Of a stretch of DNA of 64,000 nt, positions 22,482-31,245 are shown one piece after another (the stretch's first letter is position 1; each line of letters opens with the position of its first letter). The translations under genes and the position numbers were made by a program. This stretch comes from an uncultured Bacteroidales bacterium (GTDB lineage Bacteria > Bacteroidota > Bacteroidia > Bacteroidales > UBA932): assembly GCA_900316955.1 (NCBI GenBank), contig ONEX01000004.1, positions 62,001 through 126,000 on the forward strand, given 5' to 3'. The notes below the pieces were generated by a model, which made no database searches, was not told the origin of the DNA, and worked only from the letters and a program-made list of their open reading frames with translations.

Positions 22482-24104
22482 ATGAAACTGTACAGATTCC
22501 TTCTCCCGGCGCTCCTCGTGGCTTCCTGCTGCGGCGGCGGCAAAAAGGACGCGGCCCAGGACGGGCAGCGCCTGTTCGTCGGTGACGACTACGCCGTCAC
22601 CCAGACTCAGTACGGCAAGGTCCAGGGGTACATCCTGGATGGCGTGTACACCTATCTCGGCATCCCGTACTGCGCTCCTACCGGCGGCGAGAACCGTTTC
22701 ATGCCCCCGCAGAAGCCCGCATCCTGGGAGGGAATCCGGCCCGCGATGTTCTACGGCAACGACGCGCCCCAGAACATGGCCGACAAGTGGAAGAACAACT
22801 CCAGCACCTTCACGGACCACTGGAACTACTACGACGTGAGTGAAGACTGCCTGAACCTGAACGTGTGGACCCCGGCCCCGGACGGCAAGAAGCGCCCGGT
22901 CCTGGTGTGGATGCACGGCGGCGGCTTCTCCGCCGGCAACAGCATCGAGCAGGACGGCTACCACGGCGCGAACCTCGCCCGCGCGGGGGACATCGTGTTC
23001 GTGAGCGTGAACCATCGGCTCAACGCCTTCGGCTTCTCCGACCTCTCCGCCGCCGGCCCGGCCTTCAAGAACTCCGGCAACGTGGGCGTCCTGGACCTCG
23101 TGGCCTCCCTGCAGTGGGTCCATGACAACATCGCGAACTTCGGCGGCGATCCCGGCAACGTGACCATCATGGGCCAGTCCGGCGGCGGTGCGAAGGTTTG
23201 CGACGTGATATCCATGCCTTCCGCGAAAGGCCTTGTCCATAAGGCGGTTGCGCTGAGCGGCAATGCCACCTCCGCAACGGCTCCGGCCTCTTCCGCAGCG
23301 GTCGGCGCGGCCATCCTCAAGACCGTGAAGGGCGACATCAAGAAGCTCCAGGCTATGCCTTGGGAAGAATACTATGCCCTGGCCCACAAGGTCGCGGCCG
23401 AGGTCGGCGGCGGCTTCTCCCCGGTCGCCGACGGCGAGGTCCTGCCCGCCGACGGCTTCTTCAAGGACGACGTGGCCAAGAACGTGCCCCTGATGCTCTG
23501 CACCACCTCCTCCGAGTTCGCCCTGAGCAAGGAGAACCTCGAGCTCGAGAACATCGACTTCGCCGGCGCCGTCGCGATGGTCCGCGACCAGTTCGGCCAG
23601 GCCAACGCCGAGGACATCCTCAAGGCCTACCAGGCCGCCTTCCCGGACAAGAAGCCCATCGAGCTGGTGAACCTCACCGTGGCTCAGCGCAAGAACGTCC
23701 TGGCCACGGCCGACGCCAAATACGCGCAGGGCGCCCCGGTCTATCTCGCCTGGTTCGACTACAACGCGCCGCTGTTCGGCGGCCGCATCCGCGCCTTCCA
23801 CTGCTCCGACATCAGCTACTGGTTCAAGAACACCGACCTCATGGTCACGCACACCGGCGGCGGCGCCGAGCCCCGCGGCGTCTCCGACCAGATGTCGGCC
23901 GCCCTCCTCGCCTTCATGCGCACCGGCAACCCGAACTGTCCGGAAATCCCGCAGTGGCCCGCCTACACGCCCGAGGACGCTCCGACCATGATCTTCGACG
24001 TCAAGAGCGAAGTCAAGAACGCCCCGGACCGCGCCGCCCTCGCCCTGATGGCCGACTTCAACCCCTGGCGCATGGCCCGTCCCGCCCCGGCGGCCTCGAA
24101 ATAA
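22482..24104 (+). CDS. Type-B carboxylesterase, lipoprotein
   Basis: 540 residues from the ATG at 22482. The lipobox is VASC (Cys16). EDCLNLNVWTP (121-131) is the carboxylesterase type-B signature 2, MHGGGFSAGN (144-153) the oxyanion hole, and GQSGGG (231-236) holds the nucleophile Ser233; most relatives have GESAGG, so Gln-Ser-Gly is slightly unusual. It presumably sits on the outer or periplasmic face and cleaves esters of dietary or host compounds. It has its own promoter and ends before a strong hairpin shared with the convergent DUF1016 gene. Confidence 0.93.
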   Translation: MKLYRFLLPALLVASCCGGGKKDAAQDGQRLFVGDDYAVTQTQYGKVQGYILDGVYTYLGIPYCAPTGGENRFMPPQKPASWEGIRPAMFYGNDAPQNMADKWKNNSSTFTDHWNYYDVSEDCLNLNVWTPAPDGKKRPVLVWMHGGGFSAGNSIEQDGYHGANLARAGDIVFVSVNHRLNAFGFSDLSAAGPAFKNSGNVGVLDLVASLQWVHDNIANFGGDPGNVTIMGQSGGGAKVCDVISMPSAKGLVHKAVALSGNATSATAPASSAAVGAAILKTVKGDIKKLQAMPWEEYYALAHKVAAEVGGGFSPVADGEVLPADGFFKDDVAKNVPLMLCTTSSEFALSKENLELENIDFAGAVAMVRDQFGQANAEDILKAYQAAFPDKKPIELVNLTVAQRKNVLATADAKYAQGAPVYLAWFDYNAPLFGGRIRAFHCSDISYWFKNTDLMVTHTGGGAEPRGVSDQMSAALLAFMRTGNPNCPEIPQWPAYTPEDAPTMIFDVKSEVKNAPDRAALALMADFNPWRMARPAPAASK

Positions 24105-24171
24105 AAAGTGAAACTCGCCGGCCGCCCTGTCGACCGTCGAATATAATTGGTTGTTTAATAATAGGTTGGAA

Positions 24172-24205
24172 GAAACCGCCTGGTCCATTCGGGCCAGGCG
24201 GTTTC
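24172..24205. terminator. Bidirectional hairpin between convergent genes
   Basis: GAAACCGCCTGG (24172-24183) pairs perfectly with CCAGGCGGTTTC (24194-24205) around a 10-nt loop. It lies between the carboxylesterase and DUF1016 stop codons. There is no long T-run on either side, but position and stem strength fit a bidirectional terminator. Confidence 0.7.
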
Positions 24206-24217
24206 CTGTCAAAGCGT

Positions 24218-25267
24218 TCAATCGGAGGCTAGTTCTTTGGACAGCAACGTAGAGAGCTCGTATTCGCTGATTCCGATGGGCTGCAGCTGGTTCTTCTCCA
24301 CCGTCCACTTGGCGACCAGGTCGTTTTTCTCCTTGCAGATCAGGAGACCGATGGTGTCCTGGTCATAGGGCCCCTTCAGCAGGTGGTCCACGGCCGTGCA
24401 GTAGAAGTTCAGCTTGCTGACGAACTCGGGTTGAAACTTTTTCGTCTTTAGTTCAATGACCACGTATCGTCTCAATTTGAGGTGGTAGAAAAGCAGGTCG
24501 CAGTAGAATTCGTCACCGCCGACTTCCAACCGGACTTGCCGGCCCACAAAGGCGAAGCCGGTTCCGAGTTCGATCAAAAAGTTGGCGACATGTTGCTCCA
24601 GGGCTTTCTGCAAGTCTTTTTCTTTATAGTCTTCCGTCAGCGTCAGGAAGTCGAAATTGTAGGGATCTTTCAGAAGGCCCTTCGCTAGGTCCGAATCTGT
24701 CGATGGAAGGGCGGTCTCGAAGTTATGGACGGCTTTTCCGCTCCGTTCGTAAAGGTTTGTGTCAAGGGAGTTCAGTAACATGGACCTGGACCAACCGTTT
24801 TCGAGGGTCTTTCGAACGAAAAAGAGGGCCTTGTCGGGATCGTTCTCGATTTTGTCGATGAGAATGCAGTGGTGCCCCCAAGGAATGGAAAACAAAAACT
24901 CTTCGATTGTTTTGCTTTCGTGCTTCCCGGTCACTGCGGAATCAAATTGTGCAACAACTTGTTGCACTTTTTTAGATCGTTCACAGTAAAGCAGATAGAA
25001 CTTTCTTGCGTAGAAGAGATTGCGCTTGGAAAAACCTTTCGTGTTCGGGAAATCAGCCTGTAAGTCCCGACTGATTGTCTCAATAATCCCCGCGCCATAC
25101 TTTTTCTCCATTTGCCGGTTGACGATGTCCTCGCCGAGAGACCAATAGAAGCGGATCAATTCCGTATTGACCTTCACCGCCGCCTTGATTTGACTCTGCC
25201 GGAACCGCTTGCTCAGTTCCTGGATCCATTCCCGATATTCGGGGTCGTTGTTCTTTAAAATGCTCAT
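24218..25267 (-). CDS. DUF1016 / PDDEXK nuclease-family protein (YhcG-like)
   Basis: A 349-residue soluble protein. Residues 10-160 are the DUF1016 N-terminal helical domain (YREWIQELSKRFRQSQIKAAVKVN, FYWSLGEDIV, LQADFPNTKGFSKRNLFYARKFY). Residues 235-345 form a PD-(D/E)XK fold with Asp257 (FYCDLLFYH) and Glu272-x-Lys274 (VVIELKTKKF). YhcG-type proteins are thought to be nucleases; they often travel with restriction-modification or transposon-related genes. Here the divergent neighbour is an EEP nuclease, 154 bp away across a region with TTGCAA repeats. Confidence 0.93.
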   Translation of the reverse strand: MSILKNNDPEYREWIQELSKRFRQSQIKAAVKVNTELIRFYWSLGEDIVNRQMEKKYGAGIIETISRDLQADFPNTKGFSKRNLFYARKFYLLYCERSKKVQQVVAQFDSAVTGKHESKTIEEFLFSIPWGHHCILIDKIENDPDKALFFVRKTLENGWSRSMLLNSLDTNLYERSGKAVHNFETALPSTDSDLAKGLLKDPYNFDFLTLTEDYKEKDLQKALEQHVANFLIELGTGFAFVGRQVRLEVGGDEFYCDLLFYHLKLRRYVVIELKTKKFQPEFVSKLNFYCTAVDHLLKGPYDQDTIGLLICKEKNDLVAKWTVEKNQLQPIGISEYELSTLLSKELASD

Positions 25268-25316
25268 AATCTTTTTTCTGCAAGATTACGGCATTATCAT
25301 CGACGCTACATCATGA

Positions 25317-25357
25317 TTGCAAGCCTTGCAATGTCGGATTTCCTGCAAGCCTTGCAA
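25317..25357. repeat. Direct repeat TGCAAGCCTTGCAA x2 in the divergent nuclease promoter
   Basis: TGCAAGCCTTGCAA occurs at 25318-25331 and 25344-25357, 26 bp apart, each made of two TTGCAA-type palindromic hexamers. It lies between the DUF1016 and EEP start codons and may be the operator for one or both genes. Confidence 0.6.
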
Positions 25358-25374
25358 AGAATCTGTCGTTTCTT

Positions 25375-25382
25375 TATATTTG
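25375..25382 (+). promoter_or_regulatory. -7 box TATATTTG of the EEP nuclease gene
   Basis: Exact TAnnTTTG match, 40 bp before the ATG at 25422 and 17 bp after the second TTGCAA repeat. Confidence 0.6.
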
Positions 25383-25421
25383 TAATACCGCATCAAATAA
25401 CCCTTTCGACATTTCTTTCCT

Positions 25422-26699
25422 ATGGCCAGCTACAAGAAAATCAAGAAAATCGAAGACGAATCGGTAAGAGCCCGGGTGGTCGAACGGCTGCTGGAACTGC
25501 GCAGGCAGCTGAAGGCCCAGGTGCCGGAGAAGACGGCGACGCAGACGCTTCTGCTTGCTACTTGGAACATCCGCGAGTTCGGGGACAACCGGCTCCCGGA
25601 GAGTTCCTATTACATTGCGGAGATTATCGACCACTTCGACATCGTCGTGATCCAGGAAGTGAACTCCAAAGAGATCGACGGTCTGGAGAGCGTGTTGTCC
25701 ATCCTGGGCGACAACTGGTCCTATGTCATGTCGGACGGTGTCGAGGGATCGGCCGGCGGCAACGAGGCCATGGCTTTCGTCTATAACACCAACAAAGTCA
25801 AGTTCACCGGCCTGGCCGGCGAACTCGTCCTTCCTGACAACAAGCTTATGGGCGGCGTCCAGTTCGCCAGGACCCCGTTCATGGTGTCGTTCCGGGCCGG
25901 CTGGTTCGATTTCAAGCTTTGCACGGTCCACATCTATTACGGAAAGGATACCGTCAAGGGCATTTATCAGCGTCGGCTCAAAGAGATCCAGACGGTGTCG
26001 GATTTCCTGCTCAAGCGGCAGCAGTCGGATGATGTGTCCTACATCCTGCTGGGCGATTTCAACATCCCCGACACCAAGGGAGAGTATTTCAATGCGCTGG
26101 TCGAGGAACGGACCAAGACCAAGAGCGGCAAGGAGAAATCCAAGGAGAAGTTCTTCATCCCCGAGGAGATCCGCAGGCATCCTACCGACCTCGGCCACGT
26201 CAGCCACTATGACCAGATCGCCTTCAGCCTCAAGCTGGACCGGTCCATGGTCCTCTATGATGACGACAAGCAGCGGGCCGGCGCATTCAACTTCACGGAA
26301 TCCGTGTTCAAGCCCGAGGATTGGGAGGTGTACCTGCCCTTCTACCAGGAGTCTTATGACAAGATGATCGAGAACGAGAAGGCGTCTTTCGCGAAGAAAC
26401 TGGCCAAGTATGCCCAGGACAGGGAGCGGTTCGAGAAGAACTGGAAGAAATATGAGGAGGATTTGGCGGAGTATCAGAAACAGAACGAGGAGTATAAGAA
26501 AACCAAGGAGGGGACCAAGCCCAAGCCGCCCGCCAAGCCGAAGGAACCGTCCGAGCCGGATACGACGCACACGCCCCCGGAGAAGCTCTTCACCGGCAGT
26601 TGGAGAACCTTCCAGATGTCGGACCACCTGCCCCTCTGGGTGGAACTGAAGATCGATTTCAGCGACCAGTACCTGAAGAAGCAGAAGAAAGCCGAATAA
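25422..26699 (+). CDS. Endonuclease/exonuclease/phosphatase-family protein with a coiled-coil insert
   Basis: A 425-residue soluble protein. The EEP core is complete: Asn49 (ATWNIREF), Glu79 (VVIQEV), His170 region (KLCTVHIYYG), Asp212/Asn214 (LLGDFNIPD) and the C-terminal Ser400-Asp401-His402 (MSDHLPLW). About 75 residues of charged helix and a Pro/Lys linker (about 315-390) separate the last catalytic block from the rest, which is unusual; in most relatives the SDHxP motif follows closely. The enzyme may cleave DNA, RNA or phosphoesters. No signal peptide is present. It is divergent from the DUF1016 nuclease. Confidence 0.9.
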   Translation: MASYKKIKKIEDESVRARVVERLLELRRQLKAQVPEKTATQTLLLATWNIREFGDNRLPESSYYIAEIIDHFDIVVIQEVNSKEIDGLESVLSILGDNWSYVMSDGVEGSAGGNEAMAFVYNTNKVKFTGLAGELVLPDNKLMGGVQFARTPFMVSFRAGWFDFKLCTVHIYYGKDTVKGIYQRRLKEIQTVSDFLLKRQQSDDVSYILLGDFNIPDTKGEYFNALVEERTKTKSGKEKSKEKFFIPEEIRRHPTDLGHVSHYDQIAFSLKLDRSMVLYDDDKQRAGAFNFTESVFKPEDWEVYLPFYQESYDKMIENEKASFAKKLAKYAQDRERFEKNWKKYEEDLAEYQKQNEEYKKTKEGTKPKPPAKPKEPSEPDTTHTPPEKLFTGSWRTFQMSDHLPLWVELKIDFSDQYLKKQKKAE

Positions 26700-26723
26700 A
26701 GGCTTTTCTTCTACGGCTATTCG

Positions 26724-28373
26724 TTACGGCCTCACATACCGCTCTCCCGTCTGCGCCTTCACCGCCTCGATGAAAGCGGGGGCATAGGCGGGGTTGGTGC
26801 GGCGGCCGGGGACGACGACGCCGTTCTCGGACGGCTGCATCGTCTGGTCGTTGTGCTTGACGATGAGCAGCTTCGCCAGCTTGTCCCAGCGGTCCATCAT
26901 CTTGGCCGTGTAGGCCTCCGTCTTTGCGGTGAGGAAGGCCACGCGCTCCTGGTGGGTGAGGTTCGTCACCTGCTTCTCCACCTCCGGCTGCTCGGCGGCG
27001 TAGAAATCCTCCAGTTCGTTCTGCGCGTCGCGCAGGTCACCGATCATCGCGCTCCAGCGGGGATAGACCATGTTGGCCACCCAGTTGTTCATCCAGAAGG
27101 CGCTCTCGAAGCTGAACTCGCGGATGTTGTTGTTCTCGCGGCGGAAGGGCTCCGGGACGCGGTTGATGCTGCAATAGACCGGGACATAGGCCACCATCGT
27201 GGCATCGTCCATATTGAAGTAGGTCACGCCGCCCACCTCGTCGGGCAGGAAGGAACGCATCTGGCATACCATCGTCATCCCGCTCTGTTGGCAGCCGATG
27301 GGACGCTCGCGGAACATCTTGGTGCCGTCGGGCGCCTCGTAGTTCACGGGCTGGTTGCGGTAGGGGGAGGCCCACGGACCGGCGCTCACATCGGCAGTCA
27401 TATCCAGGGCGGTGCCCTCGTAGTGGTCGCGCATGTCGTTCATCACGTCTCGGACGCTCAGCGGCTTGTCGGGCTTGATCCACAGGGGAAGCTCGTCGCA
27501 GATCTCGGTGTGGCCGTTGATGAAGGGGAGGTAGGCGTCCATCTTTTCCGGATCGGTGTGGTGGCGGAAGAAGCTCCAGACGCGGGCCTCGCAGTAGCGG
27601 ATCTTGCTGAAGTCCATCGGCCCGTAGGCCTCACGGAAGCTGAAGTCCGCATCGGGACCCTCGTACCAGCCCATCTCCCGGGCGAAGGAGATGACGTCGG
27701 CGCTGTACATGCATTCGCCCTCGACGATGCCGATGCCCTTCTTCTTGTCGATCTTCTTCGCCTGCGGGAACTGCCGGATGCGGCTGGAATTGGCATAGGC
27801 CGAGATGCAGTCGACCGGAACGCGGCGCGCCACCCACACGGCGCCCTTGCGGCCGGGGCCCTTGCCGATAATCTCCATGATCCAGGCCTCGTCCTTGTCG
27901 CAGACGGCGAAGGACTCGCCCGTGGCGTTGTAGCCGTATTCCTGTACGAGGTTGTGCATCACTTCGATGGCCTCCCGGGCCGTCGCGCTGCGTTGCAGGG
28001 CCAGGTGCATCAGGGTGAAATAGTCCAGGGCGCCCTCGGAGCGGGCCAGTTCGTCCCGGCCGCCCCAGGTGGTCTCCACGATGGTGACCTGCCGTTCGTT
28101 CATCAGGCCCACGACGCCGTAGGTGTAGTCCGCCTGGGCGACGTAATGGACGGGAGACTGGGGGCCCCAGCCGCGGACCGCGAGCTGCTCGCCCGGCGCG
28201 TGCTTCCCGGCCGCGAACCAGTCCAGCGGCTGGAGAAAGCCGAAGCTGTCGCAGTTGTAGGTGCAGATCACGCTTCCGTCGGCGGAAGCCAGCTTGCCCA
28301 CGATGAGGTTTGTGCAGGGGAATCCGGCCACTGTCGCGAGGGACAGGAGGACCGTCAGGAAGAATCGTTTCAT
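26724..28373 (-). CDS. C69-family dipeptidase, secreted
   Basis: A 549-residue protein. A signal peptide (MKRFFLTVLLSLATVAGF) is followed at once by PCTNLIVGKLASADGSV, where Cys20 becomes the N-terminal nucleophile after processing, as in PepD-type Ntn hydrolases. WGGRDELARSEGALDYFTLMHLALQRSATAREAIEVM and EIIGKGPGRKGAVWVARRVPVD are typical family blocks. These enzymes cut dipeptides released from dietary or host proteins; this copy works in the periplasm or outside the cell. It is monocistronic with its own promoter and is convergent with the EEP gene. Confidence 0.94.
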   Translation of the reverse strand: MKRFFLTVLLSLATVAGFPCTNLIVGKLASADGSVICTYNCDSFGFLQPLDWFAAGKHAPGEQLAVRGWGPQSPVHYVAQADYTYGVVGLMNERQVTIVETTWGGRDELARSEGALDYFTLMHLALQRSATAREAIEVMHNLVQEYGYNATGESFAVCDKDEAWIMEIIGKGPGRKGAVWVARRVPVDCISAYANSSRIRQFPQAKKIDKKKGIGIVEGECMYSADVISFAREMGWYEGPDADFSFREAYGPMDFSKIRYCEARVWSFFRHHTDPEKMDAYLPFINGHTEICDELPLWIKPDKPLSVRDVMNDMRDHYEGTALDMTADVSAGPWASPYRNQPVNYEAPDGTKMFRERPIGCQQSGMTMVCQMRSFLPDEVGGVTYFNMDDATMVAYVPVYCSINRVPEPFRRENNNIREFSFESAFWMNNWVANMVYPRWSAMIGDLRDAQNELEDFYAAEQPEVEKQVTNLTHQERVAFLTAKTEAYTAKMMDRWDKLAKLLIVKHNDQTMQPSENGVVVPGRRTNPAYAPAFIEAVKAQTGERYVRP

Positions 28374-28397
28374 CGCGAATTAATTAAGTTTCAATTG

Positions 28398-28405
28398 TAA
28401 AGATA
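28398..28405 (-). promoter_or_regulatory. -7 box TATCTTTA (minus strand) for the C69 peptidase gene
   Basis: The reverse complement of TAAAGATA, one mismatch to TAnnTTTG, 25 bp before the ATG at 28373. Confidence 0.5.
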
Positions 28406-28468
28406 CGAAGAATCCGCGAGAAACAAGTTTTTCTTCTTTGCCTACTATGTCAGTTCTCGTATAATATA

Positions 28469-28508
28469 ATGCCAGCCAAGCTGACTAAATATCCGGCTTG
28501 GCTGGCAT
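28469..28508 (-). terminator. Hairpin terminator after the cytolysin-like gene
   Basis: ATGCCAGCCAAGC (28469-28481) pairs perfectly with GCTTGGCTGGCAT (28496-28508). It lies 41 bp past the cytolysin stop and is followed on the minus strand by an AT-rich run. Confidence 0.75.
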
Positions 28509-28548
28509 AGATGGATGAGGGCAGGGAGGATGCTCCTTGCCCTCTTGG

Positions 28549-30795
28549 TTAGTCATTACCACGGGTAGACTTGATTTTCTTTAAGCTGCTGAGACGATAG
28601 AAGGGGCTAGCTGTGGCATACTTCTCTTCACAGTAGTTAAAGTAGTCAGTTAAGACTTGGTCTTCGGTCCGTCCAAGATACTGACTTTCCTTGAGATCTC
28701 CCCGATAGTATTCATTGCTCTTACACACATAGCACCCGGGAACAGTGGGGGTAACGGTTGCGTTGTTTTTGACATCCTTCAATGTTGAACCATTATTGCC
28801 GATTCTGAACACCCAGTCACCGTTTGAGTCTTGAGTGAGTGAACTTAAAGGAATATATGGCACGAAAACATTGTAGTCGCAGTATTCACCACCAACAACA
28901 TCCATTTTAACCTCTATGCAACAAGCCCAAGGAGAGACCTCAACGGTGTAGTCCAGACCCTTATTCCAATACTTGAACTGATAGTCAGCTTTGCCTTTAT
29001 TATCATAGACATAATCCAAAAGGCGTAACCGGGCGGACGCACTGATACCCTTGTTGTCTTCACGTATGTTAAGTTTAATCTTGTCTATATATCTTGTGAA
29101 GTACTTATAGATGTTTGTCGTGACTTTCTGGGCAGGGTTCCGCAGGTATTTGGCCTCAAATTCAATCGGGATGGCGGCTTCTGCATCAAGTGCCGTCATT
29201 TCCTTCATAATGGACTTCAGGAAACTATTCGCATCGTTGAGATCGGAGAAGTTAATGGTCCCGTTCATGGCCCCGGCTGTGCCACCGAGGACAATGGCCT
29301 TGAACGAGCAGTTTTTAGTGCTGCCGGTTATTTTTGCATTTCCGTTGAAGAAATCTGTCTTGGATATGTTTACTGACATTGCACTCTGGTCAGTAGAGAC
29401 AACGGCCAGGTGTGCGACTTTCCCATAGTAAACGGTGCTGATAATAGCCGGAGAATAATGTTGGATACTATTCTTGAACTGCGAAACATTTATTTTGTCC
29501 GAGAAGAAATCAGATCCTTTTTTGTAAGTGTCATCCAGATTCAAGGAGAAAAGGACCTGTTTAAAAGTAAACACACGGACTTTTTTGGTCCGGTCTCCGG
29601 AAGAGAAGCCAAAGTCAACTCCTTTGACTGATCCTCCGATGGAAATACCGTCAGTACTTTCAAAGTCTTGAAAGTCAATCGTCGTAATGCTAGGAAGTTG
29701 TGTGCTAGACGAGACTCGGCCGATATATTTTTCGATAAACTCATTCTTTTTATTGTTCATCTCTTTGGCTGTAGGCAGGACATTATCAAAGTAATGGTTG
29801 GTCCTGTTGTTTGTTGCGTACATGCTCAAACGCTTCCTTTCAGATTCGCTGAATACGACCTTGGAGGGATGATGGGTCCGGAAATTATTGTCTACCAAAA
29901 TAATGGAGCCCAAATAATAGTCAGTGGAAGGGGCTTTGTTCGTTAAGCTATGTGGGAAAGTATAGGTTTGGATACCAAGTTGTTCTTCTCGCTGACCTCT
30001 CAACCATGCGCCGATCCCTCCATCATCATGGACGGCAATGTTTGCAAATGACTTGAGACCATCTTCCAGAGTGGTGATCGGTCGGTTGTTAAGGAGACCA
30101 TCCAATGTCAGTGAAGAAAGAGCCTTGTCTTTACTGGCCACTGCTTGTGCTACATCATTGATGGGGTCCTGGAAAGTTTTCTCCGTAGTGTGGGTGACTA
30201 GAATGGATATATAAACGAGTGCTTCAAAACCGATGTTACCTGCCTTGGTAAGCTCGCTGCCGCTATCGTCAATCTTGAAACGGAGATTCTCTCTGGGAAT
30301 CCAGGTTTGAGGCTTGTTGCTCTGGGGATAAGAATTATCGACTTTCAACCAGCCTCTTCGGCTATCCTTCGCTTTATAGTAGTCTATATAATATGCGTCA
30401 GAATGTGTGCGCAAAGAGTAAGTAAAGCGTTCCTTGACTGTGACTTTTTCACCTTTGTTACTGATATATGTCCAGGGAGAAGGAGCGCTGTCATAGCTGC
30501 TTAAGTCAACGAGTCTACTAGTGTTGATTGTAAGGTGATCCCCTTTTGCGGATTTCCCATAATCACTTGTCCAGACGTTGTATGTGAATTCTATTCTGGC
30601 GTATTTCCCGGATAATTTGCAAGATGCGTTCAAGGACCCATATACGTAACCACCACTTCCTGTGTTGATGTCTCCATCGCCAGGGGAGGCTGAGGTTGGA
30701 TGGCTTTTAACGGCATCTCCGTTTTCATTACCCTTGATTACGATTTTTGCAGGGATTCGAACCACGCTTGTGGTTGTTTTCGTTTCGGTCCTCAT
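28549..30795 (-). CDS. Cholesterol-dependent-cytolysin-like pore-forming protein
   Basis: A 748-residue protein. Residues about 285-310 (STDYYLGSIILVDNNF), 385-440 (GVDFGFSSGDRTKKVRVFTFKQVLFSLNLDD), 450-480 (IISTVYYGKVAHLAVVST) and 497-570 (FKAIVLGG, then IPIEFEAKYLRNPAQ) follow thiol-activated cytolysins (PF01289) block by block, including the FKQ..(F/Y)x(V/L)x(V/L)D strand, the YGK/YGR strand and the VLGG glycine pair. A domain-4-like beta region (about 585-670) lacks the cholesterol-sensing undecapeptide and is followed by a ~75-residue Cys-containing tail. No signal peptide is seen. Bacteroidota relatives (CDCLs) form pores, some against bacteria. The gene is AT-richer than its neighbours and stands alone between hairpins, which suggests horizontal gain. 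Confidence 0.88.
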   Translation of the reverse strand: MRTETKTTTSVVRIPAKIVIKGNENGDAVKSHPTSASPGDGDINTGSGGYVYGSLNASCKLSGKYARIEFTYNVWTSDYGKSAKGDHLTINTSRLVDLSSYDSAPSPWTYISNKGEKVTVKERFTYSLRTHSDAYYIDYYKAKDSRRGWLKVDNSYPQSNKPQTWIPRENLRFKIDDSGSELTKAGNIGFEALVYISILVTHTTEKTFQDPINDVAQAVASKDKALSSLTLDGLLNNRPITTLEDGLKSFANIAVHDDGGIGAWLRGQREEQLGIQTYTFPHSLTNKAPSTDYYLGSIILVDNNFRTHHPSKVVFSESERKRLSMYATNNRTNHYFDNVLPTAKEMNNKKNEFIEKYIGRVSSSTQLPSITTIDFQDFESTDGISIGGSVKGVDFGFSSGDRTKKVRVFTFKQVLFSLNLDDTYKKGSDFFSDKINVSQFKNSIQHYSPAIISTVYYGKVAHLAVVSTDQSAMSVNISKTDFFNGNAKITGSTKNCSFKAIVLGGTAGAMNGTINFSDLNDANSFLKSIMKEMTALDAEAAIPIEFEAKYLRNPAQKVTTNIYKYFTRYIDKIKLNIREDNKGISASARLRLLDYVYDNKGKADYQFKYWNKGLDYTVEVSPWACCIEVKMDVVGGEYCDYNVFVPYIPLSSLTQDSNGDWVFRIGNNGSTLKDVKNNATVTPTVPGCYVCKSNEYYRGDLKESQYLGRTEDQVLTDYFNYCEEKYATASPFYRLSSLKKIKSTRGND

Positions 30796-31121
30796 ACTTT
30801 TGTAATTTTAAAGATTGAACACAATATAGGAGTAATAAACATGATTCTTTTCTTGTAACCATTCACAAAACTATCCCGAAAACTGCTATCTCAAACCGGA
30901 GATTGCCAAAGAATTTCAGATAAAGTTTCATTCAAAAATAAATATTTAATGTTTATTCTGCAAATGTTTTGAAAAATAATTGCAATAAAAACGAATTATT
31001 GAATATTCTGGCGTTTTATTCATGGTTTTATTCGCTCTTTTAGGGGAGGGATGTATAGATTGATTAGTCCAATCTTCTCAAGAAAGACAGATATGAGTAC
31101 CGGCGATGTTCGCGCGATATT
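30796..31121. other. AT-rich upstream region of the cytolysin-like gene
   Basis: A long AT-rich stretch with no supported coding frame. TATATTGT on the minus strand (30828-30821) is one mismatch from the -7 box and lies 26 bp before the cytolysin start, a plausible promoter. The rest probably holds regulatory sequence or scars of acquisition. Confidence 0.5.
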
Positions 31122-31150
31122 GGGACAAACCGCACCATTCTGGTTGTCCC
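31122..31150. repeat. Inverted repeat GGGACAAaCC / GGTTGTCCC
   Basis: GGGACAAACC at 31122-31131 pairs with GGTTGTCCC at 31142-31150. It marks the transition from the AT-rich cytolysin flank to GC-rich chromosome; the function is unknown. Confidence 0.45.
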
Positions 31151-31165
31151 GTCGGGCTATTAACC

Positions 31166-31197
31166 ATCGCCCCGATTGTTTCCACAACCGGGGCGAT
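31166..31197. terminator. Hairpin after the EF-hand gene
   Basis: ATCGCCCCG (31166-31174) pairs perfectly with CGGGGCGAT (31189-31197). It lies 48 bp beyond the stop codon of the EF-hand gene. No T-run follows. Confidence 0.6.
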
Positions 31198-31245
31198 CCG
31201 TTCAATCGACTGAATGATAGTCGACCATGTGTAGACGGGCGATTC

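Noticed and set aside
26724..28373. Reading Cys20 of the C69 peptidase as a lipobox cysteine
   Set aside because: The family uses this cysteine as N-terminal nucleophile (PCTNLIVGK), and the residues before it (GFP) do not fit a lipobox.
31020..31205. A 61-codon minus-strand frame between the cytolysin and EF-hand genes
   Set aside because: No recognisable family, and it runs through two hairpins that explain the sequence better.
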